From: Bacillota bacterium
GTDB lineage: Bacteria; Bacillota; Bacilli; Paenibacillales; Paenibacillaceae
Assembly: GCA_023391635.1 (NCBI GenBank)
Contig: JAEWAQ010000049.1
Location: forward strand, 62,001-126,000
Length of the DNA: 64,000 nt
Reading direction: 5' to 3'
Part shown: positions 1 to 8,855 of the stretch, one piece after another
How the letters are laid out: the number at the start of each line of letters is the position of its first letter
Numbering within the stretch: the first letter of the stretch is position 1
Made by a program: the position numbers and the translations under genes
The notes under the pieces: generated by a model
Seen by the model: only the letters and a program-made list of their open reading frames with translations
Database searches by the model: none
Told to the model about the DNA's origin: nothing

Positions 1-83
1 CAGCTTGAACAATCTATATAGATGAGGCAGCTTCAAGAGAAGGCGCGTCGGAGGTGTCCTGTGTGACTTCAGTTCGAGATAAA
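1..83 (+). pseudogene. Remnant of a glutaminase 5' end (RBS, GTG start and first codons)
   Basis: This stretch matches 21398-21480, the leader and first seven codons of the intact glutaminase, with five mismatches by my count. The Shine-Dalgarno GGAGGTG and the GTG start (about position 64) are both kept, and the reading begins VTSVRDK against VTSIQDK in the intact gene. The match stops abruptly after the AAA codon, and what follows is unrelated and runs into the end of the convergent XRE gene. The left boundary lies outside the window. It is either the stump of a second glutaminase copy or the edge of a larger repeat. Confidence 0.7.
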
Positions 84-123
84 CCGAATAGAAGCGGGCT
101 GAAAACCTATTTAGCGTTCACCT

Positions 124-333
124 TCACTCTTCAGACCGATATTCCAATATATCTCCTGGCTGACAGTCCAACGCTTTACAGATCGCTTCCAGCGTGGACA
201 AGCGAATCGCCTTCGCCTTGCCGTTTTTCAAGATCGACAGATTCGCCATCGTGATGCCGACTCTCTCCGACAGCTCGGTGACGCTCATTTTCCGCTTGGC
301 CAACATGACGTCGATATTGATAATGATCGCCAT
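124..333 (-). CDS. Small XRE-family (Cro/CI, YozG-like) transcriptional regulator
   Basis: This 69-residue protein is almost entirely one helix-turn-helix domain. Visible parts are the helix-turn stretch VTELSERVGITMANLSILKNG and the C-terminal LEAICKALDCQPGDILEY, both typical of small YozG-type Cro/CI repressors. The ATG at 333 is preferred because TGAGGTGG lies a few bases upstream; the upstream in-frame GTG lacks a site. It follows the DUF2975 gene so closely that its RBS overlaps that gene's end, so the two are co-transcribed and probably translationally coupled. This pairing is common in Bacillota. The likely job is to repress the shared promoter, where a palindrome covers the transcription start. 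Confidence 0.85.
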   Translation of the reverse strand: MAIIINIDVMLAKRKMSVTELSERVGITMANLSILKNGKAKAIRLSTLEAICKALDCQPGDILEYRSEE

Positions 334-343
334 CTCATCCACC

Positions 344-820
344 TCAGATCGTTAAGTCGTTTTCGGATTTGATGTCGATGGCGCTTTTCAATAGCTTCTG
401 GAGCACGGCGGCGAAGAAGGCGATCACGATGGAGGCAAATGCGATGGCCATGCCGATCACGATGAGCCCAGGGGCGTCGTCATCCTCCGCGATCAGATAC
501 AAGAAGGGCAAGATGGCCACAAACAAGCAGCTGATCGCGATGGCGCAATATTTGATGTTCTTCAAAGCAGTTACGGACAAATCCGAAAATGCAATGGTCT
601 TGTCGATGTAGTTCAACAGCTTGTACGCTTGATACAGCGCAATGAAATACGGGATCGCCGCGGCGTACAAACCGACGATCACGGGCAGGACGGTCCACAT
701 TTCATAATGTTCGTTCAGACCGCTCGCAAACTGAGGCAGCCCCAATAAACATGCGGCAACAATCGGTATCGCGATAACATATAAAGCGATCTTCAGAAAA
801 AGAGTCGATACGCGCTCCAT
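344..820 (-). CDS. DUF2975 membrane protein
   Basis: A 158-residue protein with four hydrophobic segments (near residues 5-30, 40-65, 90-115 and 125-145), separated by short charged loops, as in the DUF2975 family of small integral membrane proteins. The biochemical role of the family is not known. The ATG at 820 is chosen because AGAGGTG precedes it at good spacing; an upstream GTG three codons earlier has no separate site. It is the first gene of a two-gene unit with the XRE regulator, an arrangement seen repeatedly for this family, which suggests that the regulator controls the membrane protein or that the two act together in a stress or developmental response (inference). Confidence 0.8.
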   Translation of the reverse strand: MERVSTLFLKIALYVIAIPIVAACLLGLPQFASGLNEHYEMWTVLPVIVGLYAAAIPYFIALYQAYKLLNYIDKTIAFSDLSVTALKNIKYCAIAISCLFVAILPFLYLIAEDDDAPGLIVIGMAIAFASIVIAFFAAVLQKLLKSAIDIKSENDLTI

Positions 821-833
821 CCCTCGCACCTCT

Positions 834-881
834 CAACGTAAGTTTACGTTGATTGTAGCACGAAAATTTATTGATTTACAA
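834..881 (-). promoter_or_regulatory. Promoter and palindromic operator of the DUF2975/XRE unit
   Basis: Read on the minus strand there is a -35 box TTGTAA (876-881), an 18-base spacer and a -10 box TACAAT (852-857). Directly downstream, over the expected start of transcription, is a perfect inverted repeat CAACGTAA-GT-TTACGTTG (834-851), ending about 14 bases before the start codon. The position fits a repressor operator, and the co-transcribed XRE protein is the obvious candidate to bind it. Confidence 0.65.
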
Positions 882-923
882 CAAATATTTATTTTAAATT
901 AATACTACATTCGTCGATGCATG

Positions 924-1763
924 CTATGCTTGGAACAGAATCGGCCACGCCTCGCCTTCGAAGCGCTCTCCTTCGCGTCCCTGCATCATCCGGGCGTTAA
1001 AGTGCGAATCGCCTTTCGGATCGTACTTGTACCGCGTATCGCCGGTCATCAGGTGGACGGCCATCGAACGGCGCGCGGCATCCGTGACGTTCGCGCCGCT
1101 GCCGTGGATCGTCAGCGCATGATGGAAGCTGACTTGTCCGGCTTTCATCACGATCGGAACCGTGGTGAACCGCTCGTTCTCGGGAATGTCCATCATGTCC
1201 TTCTGCTTCTCCAGATTCTGCTCGAAGAAGTCGTTGACGTTCAGCAAGCCCCATTGATGGCTTCTCGGAACCATTTGCATGCAACCGTTGGACAAATCCA
1301 CATCGGTGAACGCGACCCATGCCGTAATCAGCGTCGGCTCCTTGCAGCACTGCCAATACACATAATCCTGGTGCCAGCCGACGTTCGCCGTCTCTTTGCC
1401 CGTGCCCCTGCCCGGTTTAAACAACAATTGGTCATGAAACAGACGAATCATCGACGTGTCCATCAGCTTGGCCGCGATCGCTCCAATCGTCGGATCGGTC
1501 GCCACCTTGCGAAGCGTAAGATCCGACCAATGGGAATTGTCCGTCTTGCGCAATGCCCTCGGATTATCATGCGCCTCAAGCCAATTGCAGACGGGTTCCC
1601 TCCCCGTCTCATAGATCCCTTTGTACATACGATCCTGGTGGTCGACGATTTCGGCCAGTTCGTCGGCCGAGAAGATGACCGGCGATACCCAATAACCGTT
1701 TTCTTTAAAGAACCGAATGTCCTCTTCTTCCGGCACAATAGTCTCCCGCGCTTTCATTGCCAT
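924..1763 (-). CDS. Phytanoyl-CoA dioxygenase (PhyH) family protein
   Basis: This 279-residue protein belongs to the PhyH group of Fe(II)/2-oxoglutarate dioxygenases, which hydroxylate small organic substrates in the cytoplasm. The metal-binding HxD motif is visible as WHQD (His131, Asp133), with the distal histidine in LTIHGSGAN (about His220) and an arginine soon after that could hold 2-oxoglutarate. Length is normal for bacterial members. The ATG at 1763 is preferred because AGAGGTG lies six bases upstream. It is transcribed divergently from an AraC regulator, across a 130-base region with two identical palindromic sites, so that regulator probably controls it. The substrate cannot be told from sequence; bacterial relatives act on sugars, quaternary amines and natural products. 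Confidence 0.85.
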   Translation of the reverse strand: MAMKARETIVPEEEDIRFFKENGYWVSPVIFSADELAEIVDHQDRMYKGIYETGREPVCNWLEAHDNPRALRKTDNSHWSDLTLRKVATDPTIGAIAAKLMDTSMIRLFHDQLLFKPGRGTGKETANVGWHQDYVYWQCCKEPTLITAWVAFTDVDLSNGCMQMVPRSHQWGLLNVNDFFEQNLEKQKDMMDIPENERFTTVPIVMKAGQVSFHHALTIHGSGANVTDAARRSMAVHLMTGDTRYKYDPKGDSHFNARMMQGREGERFEGEAWPILFQA

Positions 1764-1798
1764 AGCCAGCACCTCTTGTCATCCTATAATTTTAATTC

Positions 1799-1871
1799 TA
1801 TGATCATAATAATTCGCATCTTTAGCGAAGTATTTAGAGGAAGTTTGCGTTATTTTAAACATTATGATCAT
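1799..1871. promoter_or_regulatory. Paired TATGATCATA sites in the divergent dioxygenase/AraC promoter
   Basis: Two copies of an 11-base inverted motif, ATGATCATAAT (from 1800) and ATTATGATCAT (1861-1871), face each other about 60 bases apart between the divergent genes. Each contains the palindrome ATGATCAT. The spacing is near six helical turns, a usual geometry for AraC-family looping or paired operators. Binding by the adjacent regulator is inference. Confidence 0.5.
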
Positions 1872-1893
1872 TCATCCGCAGGAGGAATCGTCC

Positions 1894-2772
1894 ATGACTG
1901 ACCCGCTCTCCGTAAGGGAGACAGCACCGAAGCGGCCCGTTGTCGTGCATACCGATACGGAATACCGAAGCGAGCTCCCGTTCAGCCCGGAACCGAGCAA
2001 TCTCTACTATATCGGCGTCAATCATAAGGAAAATTGGAGCACGGCAGTCCACTATCACGACCACTACGAGCTCGTCTACCTGGACAGCGGTCACAGCTCT
2101 TACAAAATCGACAAGACGCTGTACGGCATACACGAGGGAGAACTGCTGGTGACAAAGCCGGGGGAGGCACACTTCGGGCTGGCCGGGGAACAGGCTCCGT
2201 TCATGCTGTATTACATCGGATTTACGCTTGAACGGATGCCAGTATTGCACAACGAATTTTATCGCATAGGCCTTGGGCGCGTCGCCAAAGACGCACACGG
2301 CCGCATCAAATCTTTGTTCGAGCAGATGTTGTCCGAATTGCGTCGGCAGCGGGATTTCATGCAGCCGATGGTGGAGGCGTTATTCCAGCAGTTGCTGGTG
2401 CTGGCGCTAAGGCTGCTGCGCGACCCCGACCTCGTCGGAGAGACACAGCCGAAGCCGCTGCAGCCCGCAATCATCCAAGTCATCAATCAACTGCACCGCG
2501 AAATCCGTTACGACTATGACTTGGATAAGATCGCCCGCGCGATTCCCGTCAGCCGCTCCCACCTTGCGCGCGAATTCAAGCACGCCGTCGGCATCCCGAT
2601 CGGGCAGTACATCCGCAATCTGTGCGTCGATAAAGCCAAGTCGGAGTTGCGCGGAACGTCCAAGCCGATCTCGCAAATCGCCGAAGAGCTTCGGTTCTCT
2701 TCTATTCACACGTTCAGTATCTTCTTTAAACGTTTTACCGGATATGCGCCTTCGGCGTATCGAAGATTGTAG
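1894..2772 (+). CDS. AraC-family transcriptional regulator with N-terminal cupin domain
   Basis: A 292-residue soluble regulator. The N-terminal ~150 residues form a cupin-like sensing domain (HYHDHYELVYLDSG; the metal/sugar-pocket histidines are in this stretch). The C-terminal ~100 residues hold the double helix-turn-helix, ending in IHTFSIFFKRFTGYAPSAYRR. The ATG at 1894 follows AGGAGG at ideal spacing, whereas the earlier in-frame ATG at 1864 lies inside the operator region and has no RBS. It is divergent from the PhyH dioxygenase and probably activates it. A truncated near-copy of its sensing half lies at 22708-23088, so this gene was once duplicated. Confidence 0.9.
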   Translation: MTDPLSVRETAPKRPVVVHTDTEYRSELPFSPEPSNLYYIGVNHKENWSTAVHYHDHYELVYLDSGHSSYKIDKTLYGIHEGELLVTKPGEAHFGLAGEQAPFMLYYIGFTLERMPVLHNEFYRIGLGRVAKDAHGRIKSLFEQMLSELRRQRDFMQPMVEALFQQLLVLALRLLRDPDLVGETQPKPLQPAIIQVINQLHREIRYDYDLDKIARAIPVSRSHLAREFKHAVGIPIGQYIRNLCVDKAKSELRGTSKPISQIAEELRFSSIHTFSIFFKRFTGYAPSAYRRL

Positions 2773-2801
2773 CGCAGCGGCCTCCATTGGAATGAAAAAC
2801 A

Positions 2802-5057
2802 TTATCTGTTGATATAATTTTCCCGATACTGACCCGGGGTGCAGCCCTCCAGCTTGCGAAAATACCGGATAAAGTTAGCCGACGTATTGTATTTCAGCCT
2901 CTCGGCAATTTCCGATATTTTCATATCCGTTTCAATCAGCCATTTCTTGGCCATCCTCATGCGGTACTCCGACAAATAATCGCTGAAATTGACGCCCGTT
3001 TCTTTGCGGAACACTTTGGTCAAGTAGTTGGGACTGTAGTTCATGCGGCGGGCACAAACCTCCAGCGTCAAGTCGGTATCGAAGCCCGTTTCGATGAAGC
3101 GGATGATTTCGCTGGAAATGCTCTGATATTGCTCGTCCCGCCGCTGCTCCAAATGCTCCAGCAGCGGCGACATGACGGCGTGCTGAAAGAACTGTTCCAC
3201 TTGGCCGGCCGTCGTCAAGCCAAACAGCTGAATGAACAAATCCTGCTCTGCGGCGTACAGCCGATTGGGATTGACTCCGGCGTCCTTGACGGCCTGCAGC
3301 ATCTGCAGCAGGAGGCGGACGAAGGACATGAAATAGGCCTCGTGCGTCCGCTCGTCTGCGGCAATGGCGGCTATCAATTGAGGCAGCAGCAATGCGGCCT
3401 GTTCCCGATCTGCCAGCTTGAGCGCGTCGAGCAGCTGCTGCTCAAGCGCATCCGGATAATGCTGGGGAACGCTCTGCTCCGGCTGCACTTCTTCAATAAA
3501 CAAAATCGACTCCTCGCCGAGCTTCATCCGGTATTTCAACGCGATCAGCGCTTCCCGATACGCTTCGCGGATATGCTTGAAATCGGCAAAGACCCGGCTG
3601 AAGCCGATGCTGATTTTCAGTTCCAGATAGCGGCTGACCATGTCCATGACGCGCTGCGCCATCGAATCCAGGTAGGCCTTGAACGGCTGAGCGTCGGACG
3701 CCGATCTGCCCAGCAAAGTCACCTGCGAATCTCCCATCACGACAGGATGCAGCCGGCATTCTGCGGCAACAAGCTCGGAAACGATGTTGTTCAAGGCAAA
3801 CATGAGCAAATCCCGGTCCTGTTCCTGAAACCGCGTGCCTGCCAGCGTATCGATCTGAATCGCCATGACGCACATGTCGCTCCAGCCGAGCGGGTGTCCG
3901 AACATTGCCAGCTTATCGTGAATTTCCGCCTTGGCCGTATCGCTCTGAAACAGCTTGAACACGAAATATTCCTTCATTTGAAGGGATTGTCCCTGCATTT
4001 CCTGCAGGAGCCGGCTCTCCCGCTGCAGCTGCCCGCGAAAACGCTCGTTCATAAATTCGAATTCGTTGCCGGCGGCAGCCGTACCGGCGACCTCTGGCGC
4101 ATTCCTTACCAATTCATACAGGCTCCGGATCGGCTTGTACATTTTCCTGGATCCTAGATAGGAGATGAGCAGGGCAACCGCCAATATGCCAAGACATAAG
4201 AGCAAAGTGAACCAGCCGATATCCCGGGACTCTTTGTTCAGCTCGTCGATCGATACGACGGACAAATATCCCCATCCATTGTATGACGATATACGGTAGC
4301 TAACCCCTACCCGCTCCTTGTCCGCGCGAGCCGTATAGTAGCCATACTCCTCTGCGGCAATCGCCTTGCCGCCAAACGGGAGGGTGTCGAACCGCTTGCC
4401 CAGGGCGGACCCATAGTTGCCGGCGAACACGTATCGCGCTTCATCCATGACCAGAACATTGCCGAGTTTCGACTCTCTGCCGATCAGCTTGTTGATTTCG
4501 AAGATCGGAATGGACATGATCAGCAGCCCGGTCGGTTCGGCCGAATAGGCCGGAATTTTTTTGATCAGATTCATGGCGTTCGGAGCGGCGGACCAGAACG
4601 ACGTTCTCGGATCGTTCAACCACTGCTCGTATTCGCCCCCGTCGATCGCGGGGAGTACAGACAATCCGGCATCGCCGACCGACCATTTGCCTGTCAGACT
4701 GACCAACTCCGTGCTCATGGCGACGAGTTGGCTGCTTTGCAGCTTGCTCATGGCTTCGAGCAGATCTTGTACCGTGCCCACGCCGCTGACGTCGCTTCGC
4801 AAGCTTTCCCGCAATGAGGCGACGACGAGCGGCTGGTTCATATACTGGATGGCCGAATAGTCGATCAGGCGCAGCAACTGCTCGATTTGCGACTCCGTTT
4901 GCTGCAGCATCTGCTGATTGCTCTCGTTCACCTTCGCCTGCAACGTACCGGACGCCGTATAATAGGAATAAGCGCCCAGTACGATAACCGGGAACGTTCC
5001 GAGCAGCAAGCTGAACCAGATGAGCTTTGACAAAAAGGACGACGCACGGTATTTCAT
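2802..5057 (-). CDS. Membrane-bound AraC-family regulator with extracytoplasmic sensor (uptake locus A)
   Basis: This 751-residue protein has a first membrane segment near residues 12-32, an extracytoplasmic dCache-like region of ~240 residues, a second membrane segment near 279-301 (WFTLLLCLGILAVALLISYL), a long cytoplasmic linker, and a C-terminal AraC DNA-binding domain (about 650-751, with YLTKVFRKETGVNFSDYL and the final FRKLEGCTPGQY). This is the YesN-like one-component design common in Paenibacillaceae, where binding of a sugar outside is passed straight to DNA binding. GGAGG precedes the ATG. It is the last gene of uptake locus A, about 160 bases after the binding lipoprotein, and most likely regulates that transporter. 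Confidence 0.9.
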   Translation of the reverse strand: MKYRASSFLSKLIWFSLLLGTFPVIVLGAYSYYTASGTLQAKVNESNQQMLQQTESQIEQLLRLIDYSAIQYMNQPLVVASLRESLRSDVSGVGTVQDLLEAMSKLQSSQLVAMSTELVSLTGKWSVGDAGLSVLPAIDGGEYEQWLNDPRTSFWSAAPNAMNLIKKIPAYSAEPTGLLIMSIPIFEINKLIGRESKLGNVLVMDEARYVFAGNYGSALGKRFDTLPFGGKAIAAEEYGYYTARADKERVGVSYRISSYNGWGYLSVVSIDELNKESRDIGWFTLLLCLGILAVALLISYLGSRKMYKPIRSLYELVRNAPEVAGTAAAGNEFEFMNERFRGQLQRESRLLQEMQGQSLQMKEYFVFKLFQSDTAKAEIHDKLAMFGHPLGWSDMCVMAIQIDTLAGTRFQEQDRDLLMFALNNIVSELVAAECRLHPVVMGDSQVTLLGRSASDAQPFKAYLDSMAQRVMDMVSRYLELKISIGFSRVFADFKHIREAYREALIALKYRMKLGEESILFIEEVQPEQSVPQHYPDALEQQLLDALKLADREQAALLLPQLIAAIAADERTHEAYFMSFVRLLLQMLQAVKDAGVNPNRLYAAEQDLFIQLFGLTTAGQVEQFFQHAVMSPLLEHLEQRRDEQYQSISSEIIRFIETGFDTDLTLEVCARRMNYSPNYLTKVFRKETGVNFSDYLSEYRMRMAKKWLIETDMKISEIAERLKYNTSANFIRYFRKLEGCTPGQYRENYINR

Positions 5058-5132
5058 GGTTAAGCCTCCGCCGATCGTGTTCTTGTGCGCTGTTGCGCAC
5101 GGCCAATTTCATTTACTGCGTCAAACACGTGA

Positions 5133-5190
5133 AATAACGCTAGCAACGCCTCCCGTCCGAAGCAACTCAGGCGGGAAGGCGTTGGAAAAG
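5133..5190 (-). terminator. Hairpin between binding protein A and its sensor regulator
   Basis: On the minus strand CAACGCC and GGCGTTG arms, extended by a CCG/CGG pairing, enclose a ~20-base loop just after the binding-protein stop codon. No clean U-run follows, so it may be a weak terminator or an mRNA-stabilising hairpin that keeps the lipoprotein message more abundant than the regulator message. Confidence 0.4.
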
Positions 5191-5214
5191 AAAATGACAT
5201 CGGGTTATCGGTTA

Positions 5215-6777
5215 TTATTTCTGCGCTTTATTGTACTCCTGGGTGAATTCTTCGATGATTTTATCTCCGCCCTGTTTGTGCCAGTCTTCCGTCGCTTTGG
5301 CGAAGCCTGCCTCATCGATGGAGCCCATGATGAATTTGACGCGTGCATCGTTGATGATTTTACTCAACTCGGTGCCGCGCTCCGCTTGGGTTGGCGACAG
5401 GTAAGGCTCGGTGATGTCGGGCACCGCGTTCGGGAGCCCTTCCTTGTACAGCTTCTTTACTTTCTTCATGATGTCGGATTCCGTCGGCCAGGCCAAATCC
5501 GAAGGCGCGATGCGCAGCTGGCCGAGATCGGGAACCTGGTTCTTCCACAGTTCTTCGTTTGTAAATACCGGATTTCCGTCTTCCATTTTATAATGCACGC
5601 CTTCGACGCCGAAATCAAACAGCTTGAACATGTCAGTATTCAGAAGCTTGTCAAAGTAGGACAAGATATTCATCAAATCCTGTTCCGTTTTGACGCTGGA
5701 CTTGGGGAACATGAACTCGCCGTAATAACCCGAGTTCGCCGGCAGTTTGACGCCCTGCGGCCCTTCCAAGCCGAGCACGAAATCGATCTTCGCGTCCGGA
5801 ATCAGCTTGGTCAAGGACGTAAATTTGGAATTTGCGTCATCGATGCTCGTAATGAGCATCCCGGCATTTCCTTCGTTGATCAATTCGATCAATCTCGTGC
5901 CTTTTACCGCTCCGAAGTCCTGGTTGATCAGCTTTTCATCGTACATTTTTTTCAGCAGCTTGAGCGCTTCCATGTACTCCGGGGTCGTGAAATCAGGCGT
6001 CGCTTTCCCATCTACAATGCCAAACTGGTTGAAGCCGCCGAACGCCGTCACGAGCACTCTCATCGCATCATTTGCCAAGTTGTCATCCGATATCGTCAGG
6101 CCAAGCGTGTTGTTCTTGCCGTCCTTGTCCGGATCGTTCAGCGTAAACGCTTTGGCGATATTGTAGATGTCATCGACGGTCTTCGGCTGCTCCAGGCCCA
6201 GGTTGTCCAGCCAATCCTGGCGGAAAAGAAGGCCTTTGCGCGCAACCGGACGTTCGCGATAGATGCCGTAAACTTTGCCGTCCACGGAGATGTTGTTGGC
6301 AATCTGGTCGTTCCAATAGCTTTGCAGATTCGGGAACTCCTTGATGTACGGGCCGACTTCCCAGAATGCGCCGGAGCGGATCGCATTCAGAACCGCGGCG
6401 TTCTTGTTGTTGGTCACGACCATTGCTTGCGGCAAATTGCCGGAAGCGAGCGTCACGATCACCTTCTCGTCGTAAGCCGAACCGGGAACGAAGGTGACGT
6501 CCAACTTGACGCCCGTCTTGTCTTCCAGCAGCTTGAACGCGGGGTTGGAGTCGTCCGTCGCCGGCGGCTGCGCGCCAAAGAACGGCGCCATCACGCTGAA
6601 TTTGAACGGCTGCTGCGCAGCGCTGGCGGATGCCTGGCTGCTCTGTTCCGGTGAATTGGAGCTGCCGCCGCTGTCCGTCTTCCCTCCGCAAGCGGTCAGC
6701 AGGGATACGGCCAAAGCGGTAGCTGCACCGACTGCCGCCCACCTTTTCCAAATGCCTGAATTCTTTTTCGTCTCCAT
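5215..6777 (-). CDS. Extracellular solute-binding lipoprotein (LplA-like), uptake locus A
   Basis: A 520-residue sugar-binding lipoprotein of a CUT1-type ABC importer. The signal peptide carries a lipobox LLTAC with the acylated cysteine at residue 30, followed by a Gly/Ser-rich tether (about 31-55). The rest has the two-lobe fold of family 1 binding proteins, for example FTLNDPDKDGKNNTLGL, a stretch shared by LplA-type members. GGAGGG precedes the ATG. It stands downstream of two matching permeases in the same direction and upstream of the sensor AraC. No ATPase is encoded nearby, so a shared MsmX-type ATPase elsewhere must power it (known for this class). The substrate is unknown; the adjacent glycosidase suggests an oligosaccharide. 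Confidence 0.9.
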   Translation of the reverse strand: METKKNSGIWKRWAAVGAATALAVSLLTACGGKTDSGGSSNSPEQSSQASASAAQQPFKFSVMAPFFGAQPPATDDSNPAFKLLEDKTGVKLDVTFVPGSAYDEKVIVTLASGNLPQAMVVTNNKNAAVLNAIRSGAFWEVGPYIKEFPNLQSYWNDQIANNISVDGKVYGIYRERPVARKGLLFRQDWLDNLGLEQPKTVDDIYNIAKAFTLNDPDKDGKNNTLGLTISDDNLANDAMRVLVTAFGGFNQFGIVDGKATPDFTTPEYMEALKLLKKMYDEKLINQDFGAVKGTRLIELINEGNAGMLITSIDDANSKFTSLTKLIPDAKIDFVLGLEGPQGVKLPANSGYYGEFMFPKSSVKTEQDLMNILSYFDKLLNTDMFKLFDFGVEGVHYKMEDGNPVFTNEELWKNQVPDLGQLRIAPSDLAWPTESDIMKKVKKLYKEGLPNAVPDITEPYLSPTQAERGTELSKIINDARVKFIMGSIDEAGFAKATEDWHKQGGDKIIEEFTQEYNKAQK

Positions 6778-6835
6778 TGAATACCCTCCATATCATTTAT
6801 TATATAAAAAGATAGCCTGCCGGACCTTGGAAGGT

Positions 6836-7708
6836 CTATCCTTTTACCGAACCGAGCAATACACCTTTGGCAAAATGTTTCTGAAGGAACGGATACAGCA
6901 GCAAAATCGGCACCGCCGCCACCACAATGACCGCATATTTGATACTCTCCGGCGGCACGACGGCTTCCGAGAGGGCATTGGCGTCCGTAAATCCGCCTGA
7001 CGACAGCATCACGATTTGCCGCAGCCACACTTGAATCGGCCACATCTTAGAATCGTTGATGTAGAGCACCGCGCTGAAAAACGAGTTCCAATGCCCGACG
7101 GCATAGAACAGCGCGAAGGTGGCCATCGCCGGCAGCGACAGCGGCACGACGATGCTGTACAAAATCCTCAGGTCGTTGCAGCCGTCGATTTTCGCCGATT
7201 CCTCCAGCCCTTCGGGCAGCTGCTGAAAAAAATTCCGCAGCAAAATCAGATTGAACGCGCTGATCGCGGAAGGAATCCACAGCGACCAATACGTATCCAG
7301 CATTCCCATGCTCTTGACGACCAGATAGGTCGGAATCATGCCTCCGTTAAACAGCATCGTGAACACGATGAGCAGCATCAGCTTGCTGCGGCCGCGCAGC
7401 GTCTTTTTGGCCAGCGGGTACGCCATCAGCGTCGTCAGCAGCAAATTGATGAACGTGCCGACGACCGTTATGAAGACTGTGCTTATCAAGCTTTGGTAGA
7501 TTGTTTTTGAAGCAAATATGAACCGGTAAGCATCCCACGTAATGTGCGTCGGAACGAGCACGACTTTGCGGACGAGCAGCTCCTCCGAACTGACCAGCGA
7601 ACCCGAAATGACGTAGAGAAAAGGCAGGACGGTCACGATGCCGACGATCAGCAGCACAGTGTAGTTGGCCGTATCGAACAGTTTGCCTCCCCATGAACGA
7701 TCCCTCAA
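6836..7708 (-). CDS. Carbohydrate ABC permease, LplC/YtcP type, uptake locus A
   Basis: A 290-residue inner permease with six predicted membrane segments. The cytoplasmic EAA loop that docks the ATPase reads EESAKIDGCNDLRILYSIVV; a cysteine takes the place usually held by alanine after DG. The C-terminus ends in KHFAKGVLLGSVKG, a signature of this MalG-like subfamily. The start is a TTG directly behind the stop of the upstream permease, supported by GGGGTG at proper spacing, so translation is coupled. It pairs with the next permease to form the channel for binding protein A. Confidence 0.9.
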   Translation of the reverse strand: MRDRSWGGKLFDTANYTVLLIVGIVTVLPFLYVISGSLVSSEELLVRKVVLVPTHITWDAYRFIFASKTIYQSLISTVFITVVGTFINLLLTTLMAYPLAKKTLRGRSKLMLLIVFTMLFNGGMIPTYLVVKSMGMLDTYWSLWIPSAISAFNLILLRNFFQQLPEGLEESAKIDGCNDLRILYSIVVPLSLPAMATFALFYAVGHWNSFFSAVLYINDSKMWPIQVWLRQIVMLSSGGFTDANALSEAVVPPESIKYAVIVVAAVPILLLYPFLQKHFAKGVLLGSVKG

Positions 7709-7709
7709 G

Positions 7710-8687
7710 CTAATACACCCCTTCCTCGCCGAATTTCTTCGCCAGCGAATTCGCGGAGATGACGAGAATGAGACTGACTGCGGATTTGAACAACCCTACC
7801 GCGGTGCTGTAGCTGAACTGCGCATTGAGCAGGCCGGACGTATAAACGTACGTATCGAACACTTCAGCCACTTCGCGGTTCCCTGAATTGAGCATCAGGA
7901 AGATTTGCTCGAAGCCCGTGTCCAGGAAGCTGCCGAGCCTCAAGATCAACAGGATGATGATCGTCGTCCGGATGGCGGGAAACGTAACATGCCACAGCTG
8001 GTGCCAGCGGCCCGCTCCGTCGATACGGGCAGCCTCATACAGCTGTTGGTCGACGCCCGCCAGCGCAGCGAGGAAGATGATCGTCCCCCAGCCCGTTTCT
8101 TTCCAAATGACCTGCGACGTGATCATCGTGCGGAACCAGTCGGTACTGAGCAGGAAATTGATTTTGTTCGCGCCGAGCGATGCAATCGCTTCGTTGACGA
8201 TGCCGCCTTCCGTCGTCAGCATCGTATAGGTCAAGCCGGCTACGACGACCCAGGAAATAAAGTGCGGAATGTAAATGATCGTTTGCACGAACCGCTTGTA
8301 GAACTGCTTCCGAACCTCGTTCAGCATAAGCGCCAGAATAATCGGCAGCGGGAAAAAGAATATCAGGTTGTACACCGCCAGCAGCAGCGTATTTTTGAAC
8401 AGCATCCAAAATACCGGTTCCGTGAAGAAGCGGTGAAAGTGCTTCAGCCCGACCCACTGGCTTTTCAAGATGCCGGCGAACGGCTGATAATCCTGGAAGG
8501 TGATGACGAGCCCCAGCATGGGCAAGTATTTGAACAATACAAAAAATAAAATACCGGGGAGCAGCATCATATAGAGCAACCTGTCTTTGCCAATATCCAA
8601 CGCAAGCTGCTTCATGTACCCTCGTTCGTTCGATTTCAACAACGAAGGCGGTCGCCCCTCCCCATTCCTGACCGCAGTCTGATCCAT
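7710..8687 (-). CDS. Carbohydrate ABC permease, LplB type, uptake locus A
   Basis: A 325-residue MalF-like permease with six membrane segments and the EAA loop YEAARIDGAGRWHQLWHVTF. The first ~30 residues are hydrophilic, longer than usual; an internal ATG at 8615 (MKQLALDIGKD) would give the standard length, but AAGGTG in front of 8687 supports the longer form. It is the first gene of the transporter unit; a 168-base gap separates it from the glycosidase upstream and holds a LacI-type palindrome. Confidence 0.88.
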   Translation of the reverse strand: MDQTAVRNGEGRPPSLLKSNERGYMKQLALDIGKDRLLYMMLLPGILFFVLFKYLPMLGLVITFQDYQPFAGILKSQWVGLKHFHRFFTEPVFWMLFKNTLLLAVYNLIFFFPLPIILALMLNEVRKQFYKRFVQTIIYIPHFISWVVVAGLTYTMLTTEGGIVNEAIASLGANKINFLLSTDWFRTMITSQVIWKETGWGTIIFLAALAGVDQQLYEAARIDGAGRWHQLWHVTFPAIRTTIIILLILRLGSFLDTGFEQIFLMLNSGNREVAEVFDTYVYTSGLLNAQFSYSTAVGLFKSAVSLILVISANSLAKKFGEEGVY

Positions 8688-8826
8688 CTCACCATCTCAC
8701 CTTTTAGGAAGTTTCGACATCCCCAGTGTACGGGCGGAATTTCATTTCCGTCGATAGTCATTTCCTTGCTTATTTACGGACGCTGCCTGCAAAGTGCCGA
8801 TTGACGGGGCAGGCGCAATCATTTTC

Positions 8827-8842
8827 TGCCAAGCGCTTGTCA
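8827..8842 (-). promoter_or_regulatory. LacI/CcpA-type palindrome upstream of transporter operon A
   Basis: The 16 bases TGCCAAGCGCTTGTCA form an almost perfect palindrome (seven of eight pairs) around a central CG, as in operators of LacI-family proteins including CcpA cre sites, though one base longer per half than the usual cre. It lies about 140 bases before the first permease gene and just beyond the glycosidase stop codon. Confidence 0.35.
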
Positions 8843-8855
8843 TCTTCTTCACCGC

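Noticed and set aside
921..1901. A 326-codon open frame opposite the PhyH dioxygenase
   Set aside because: The minus-strand gene has an intact metal motif and ribosome site; the plus frame covers its promoter too and shows no family pattern.
5020..6654. A 544-codon open frame on the plus strand opposite the binding lipoprotein of locus A
   Set aside because: It is opposite a clear lipoprotein gene, shows no domain pattern and is rich in Arg/His as expected for an antisense frame in G+C-rich DNA.
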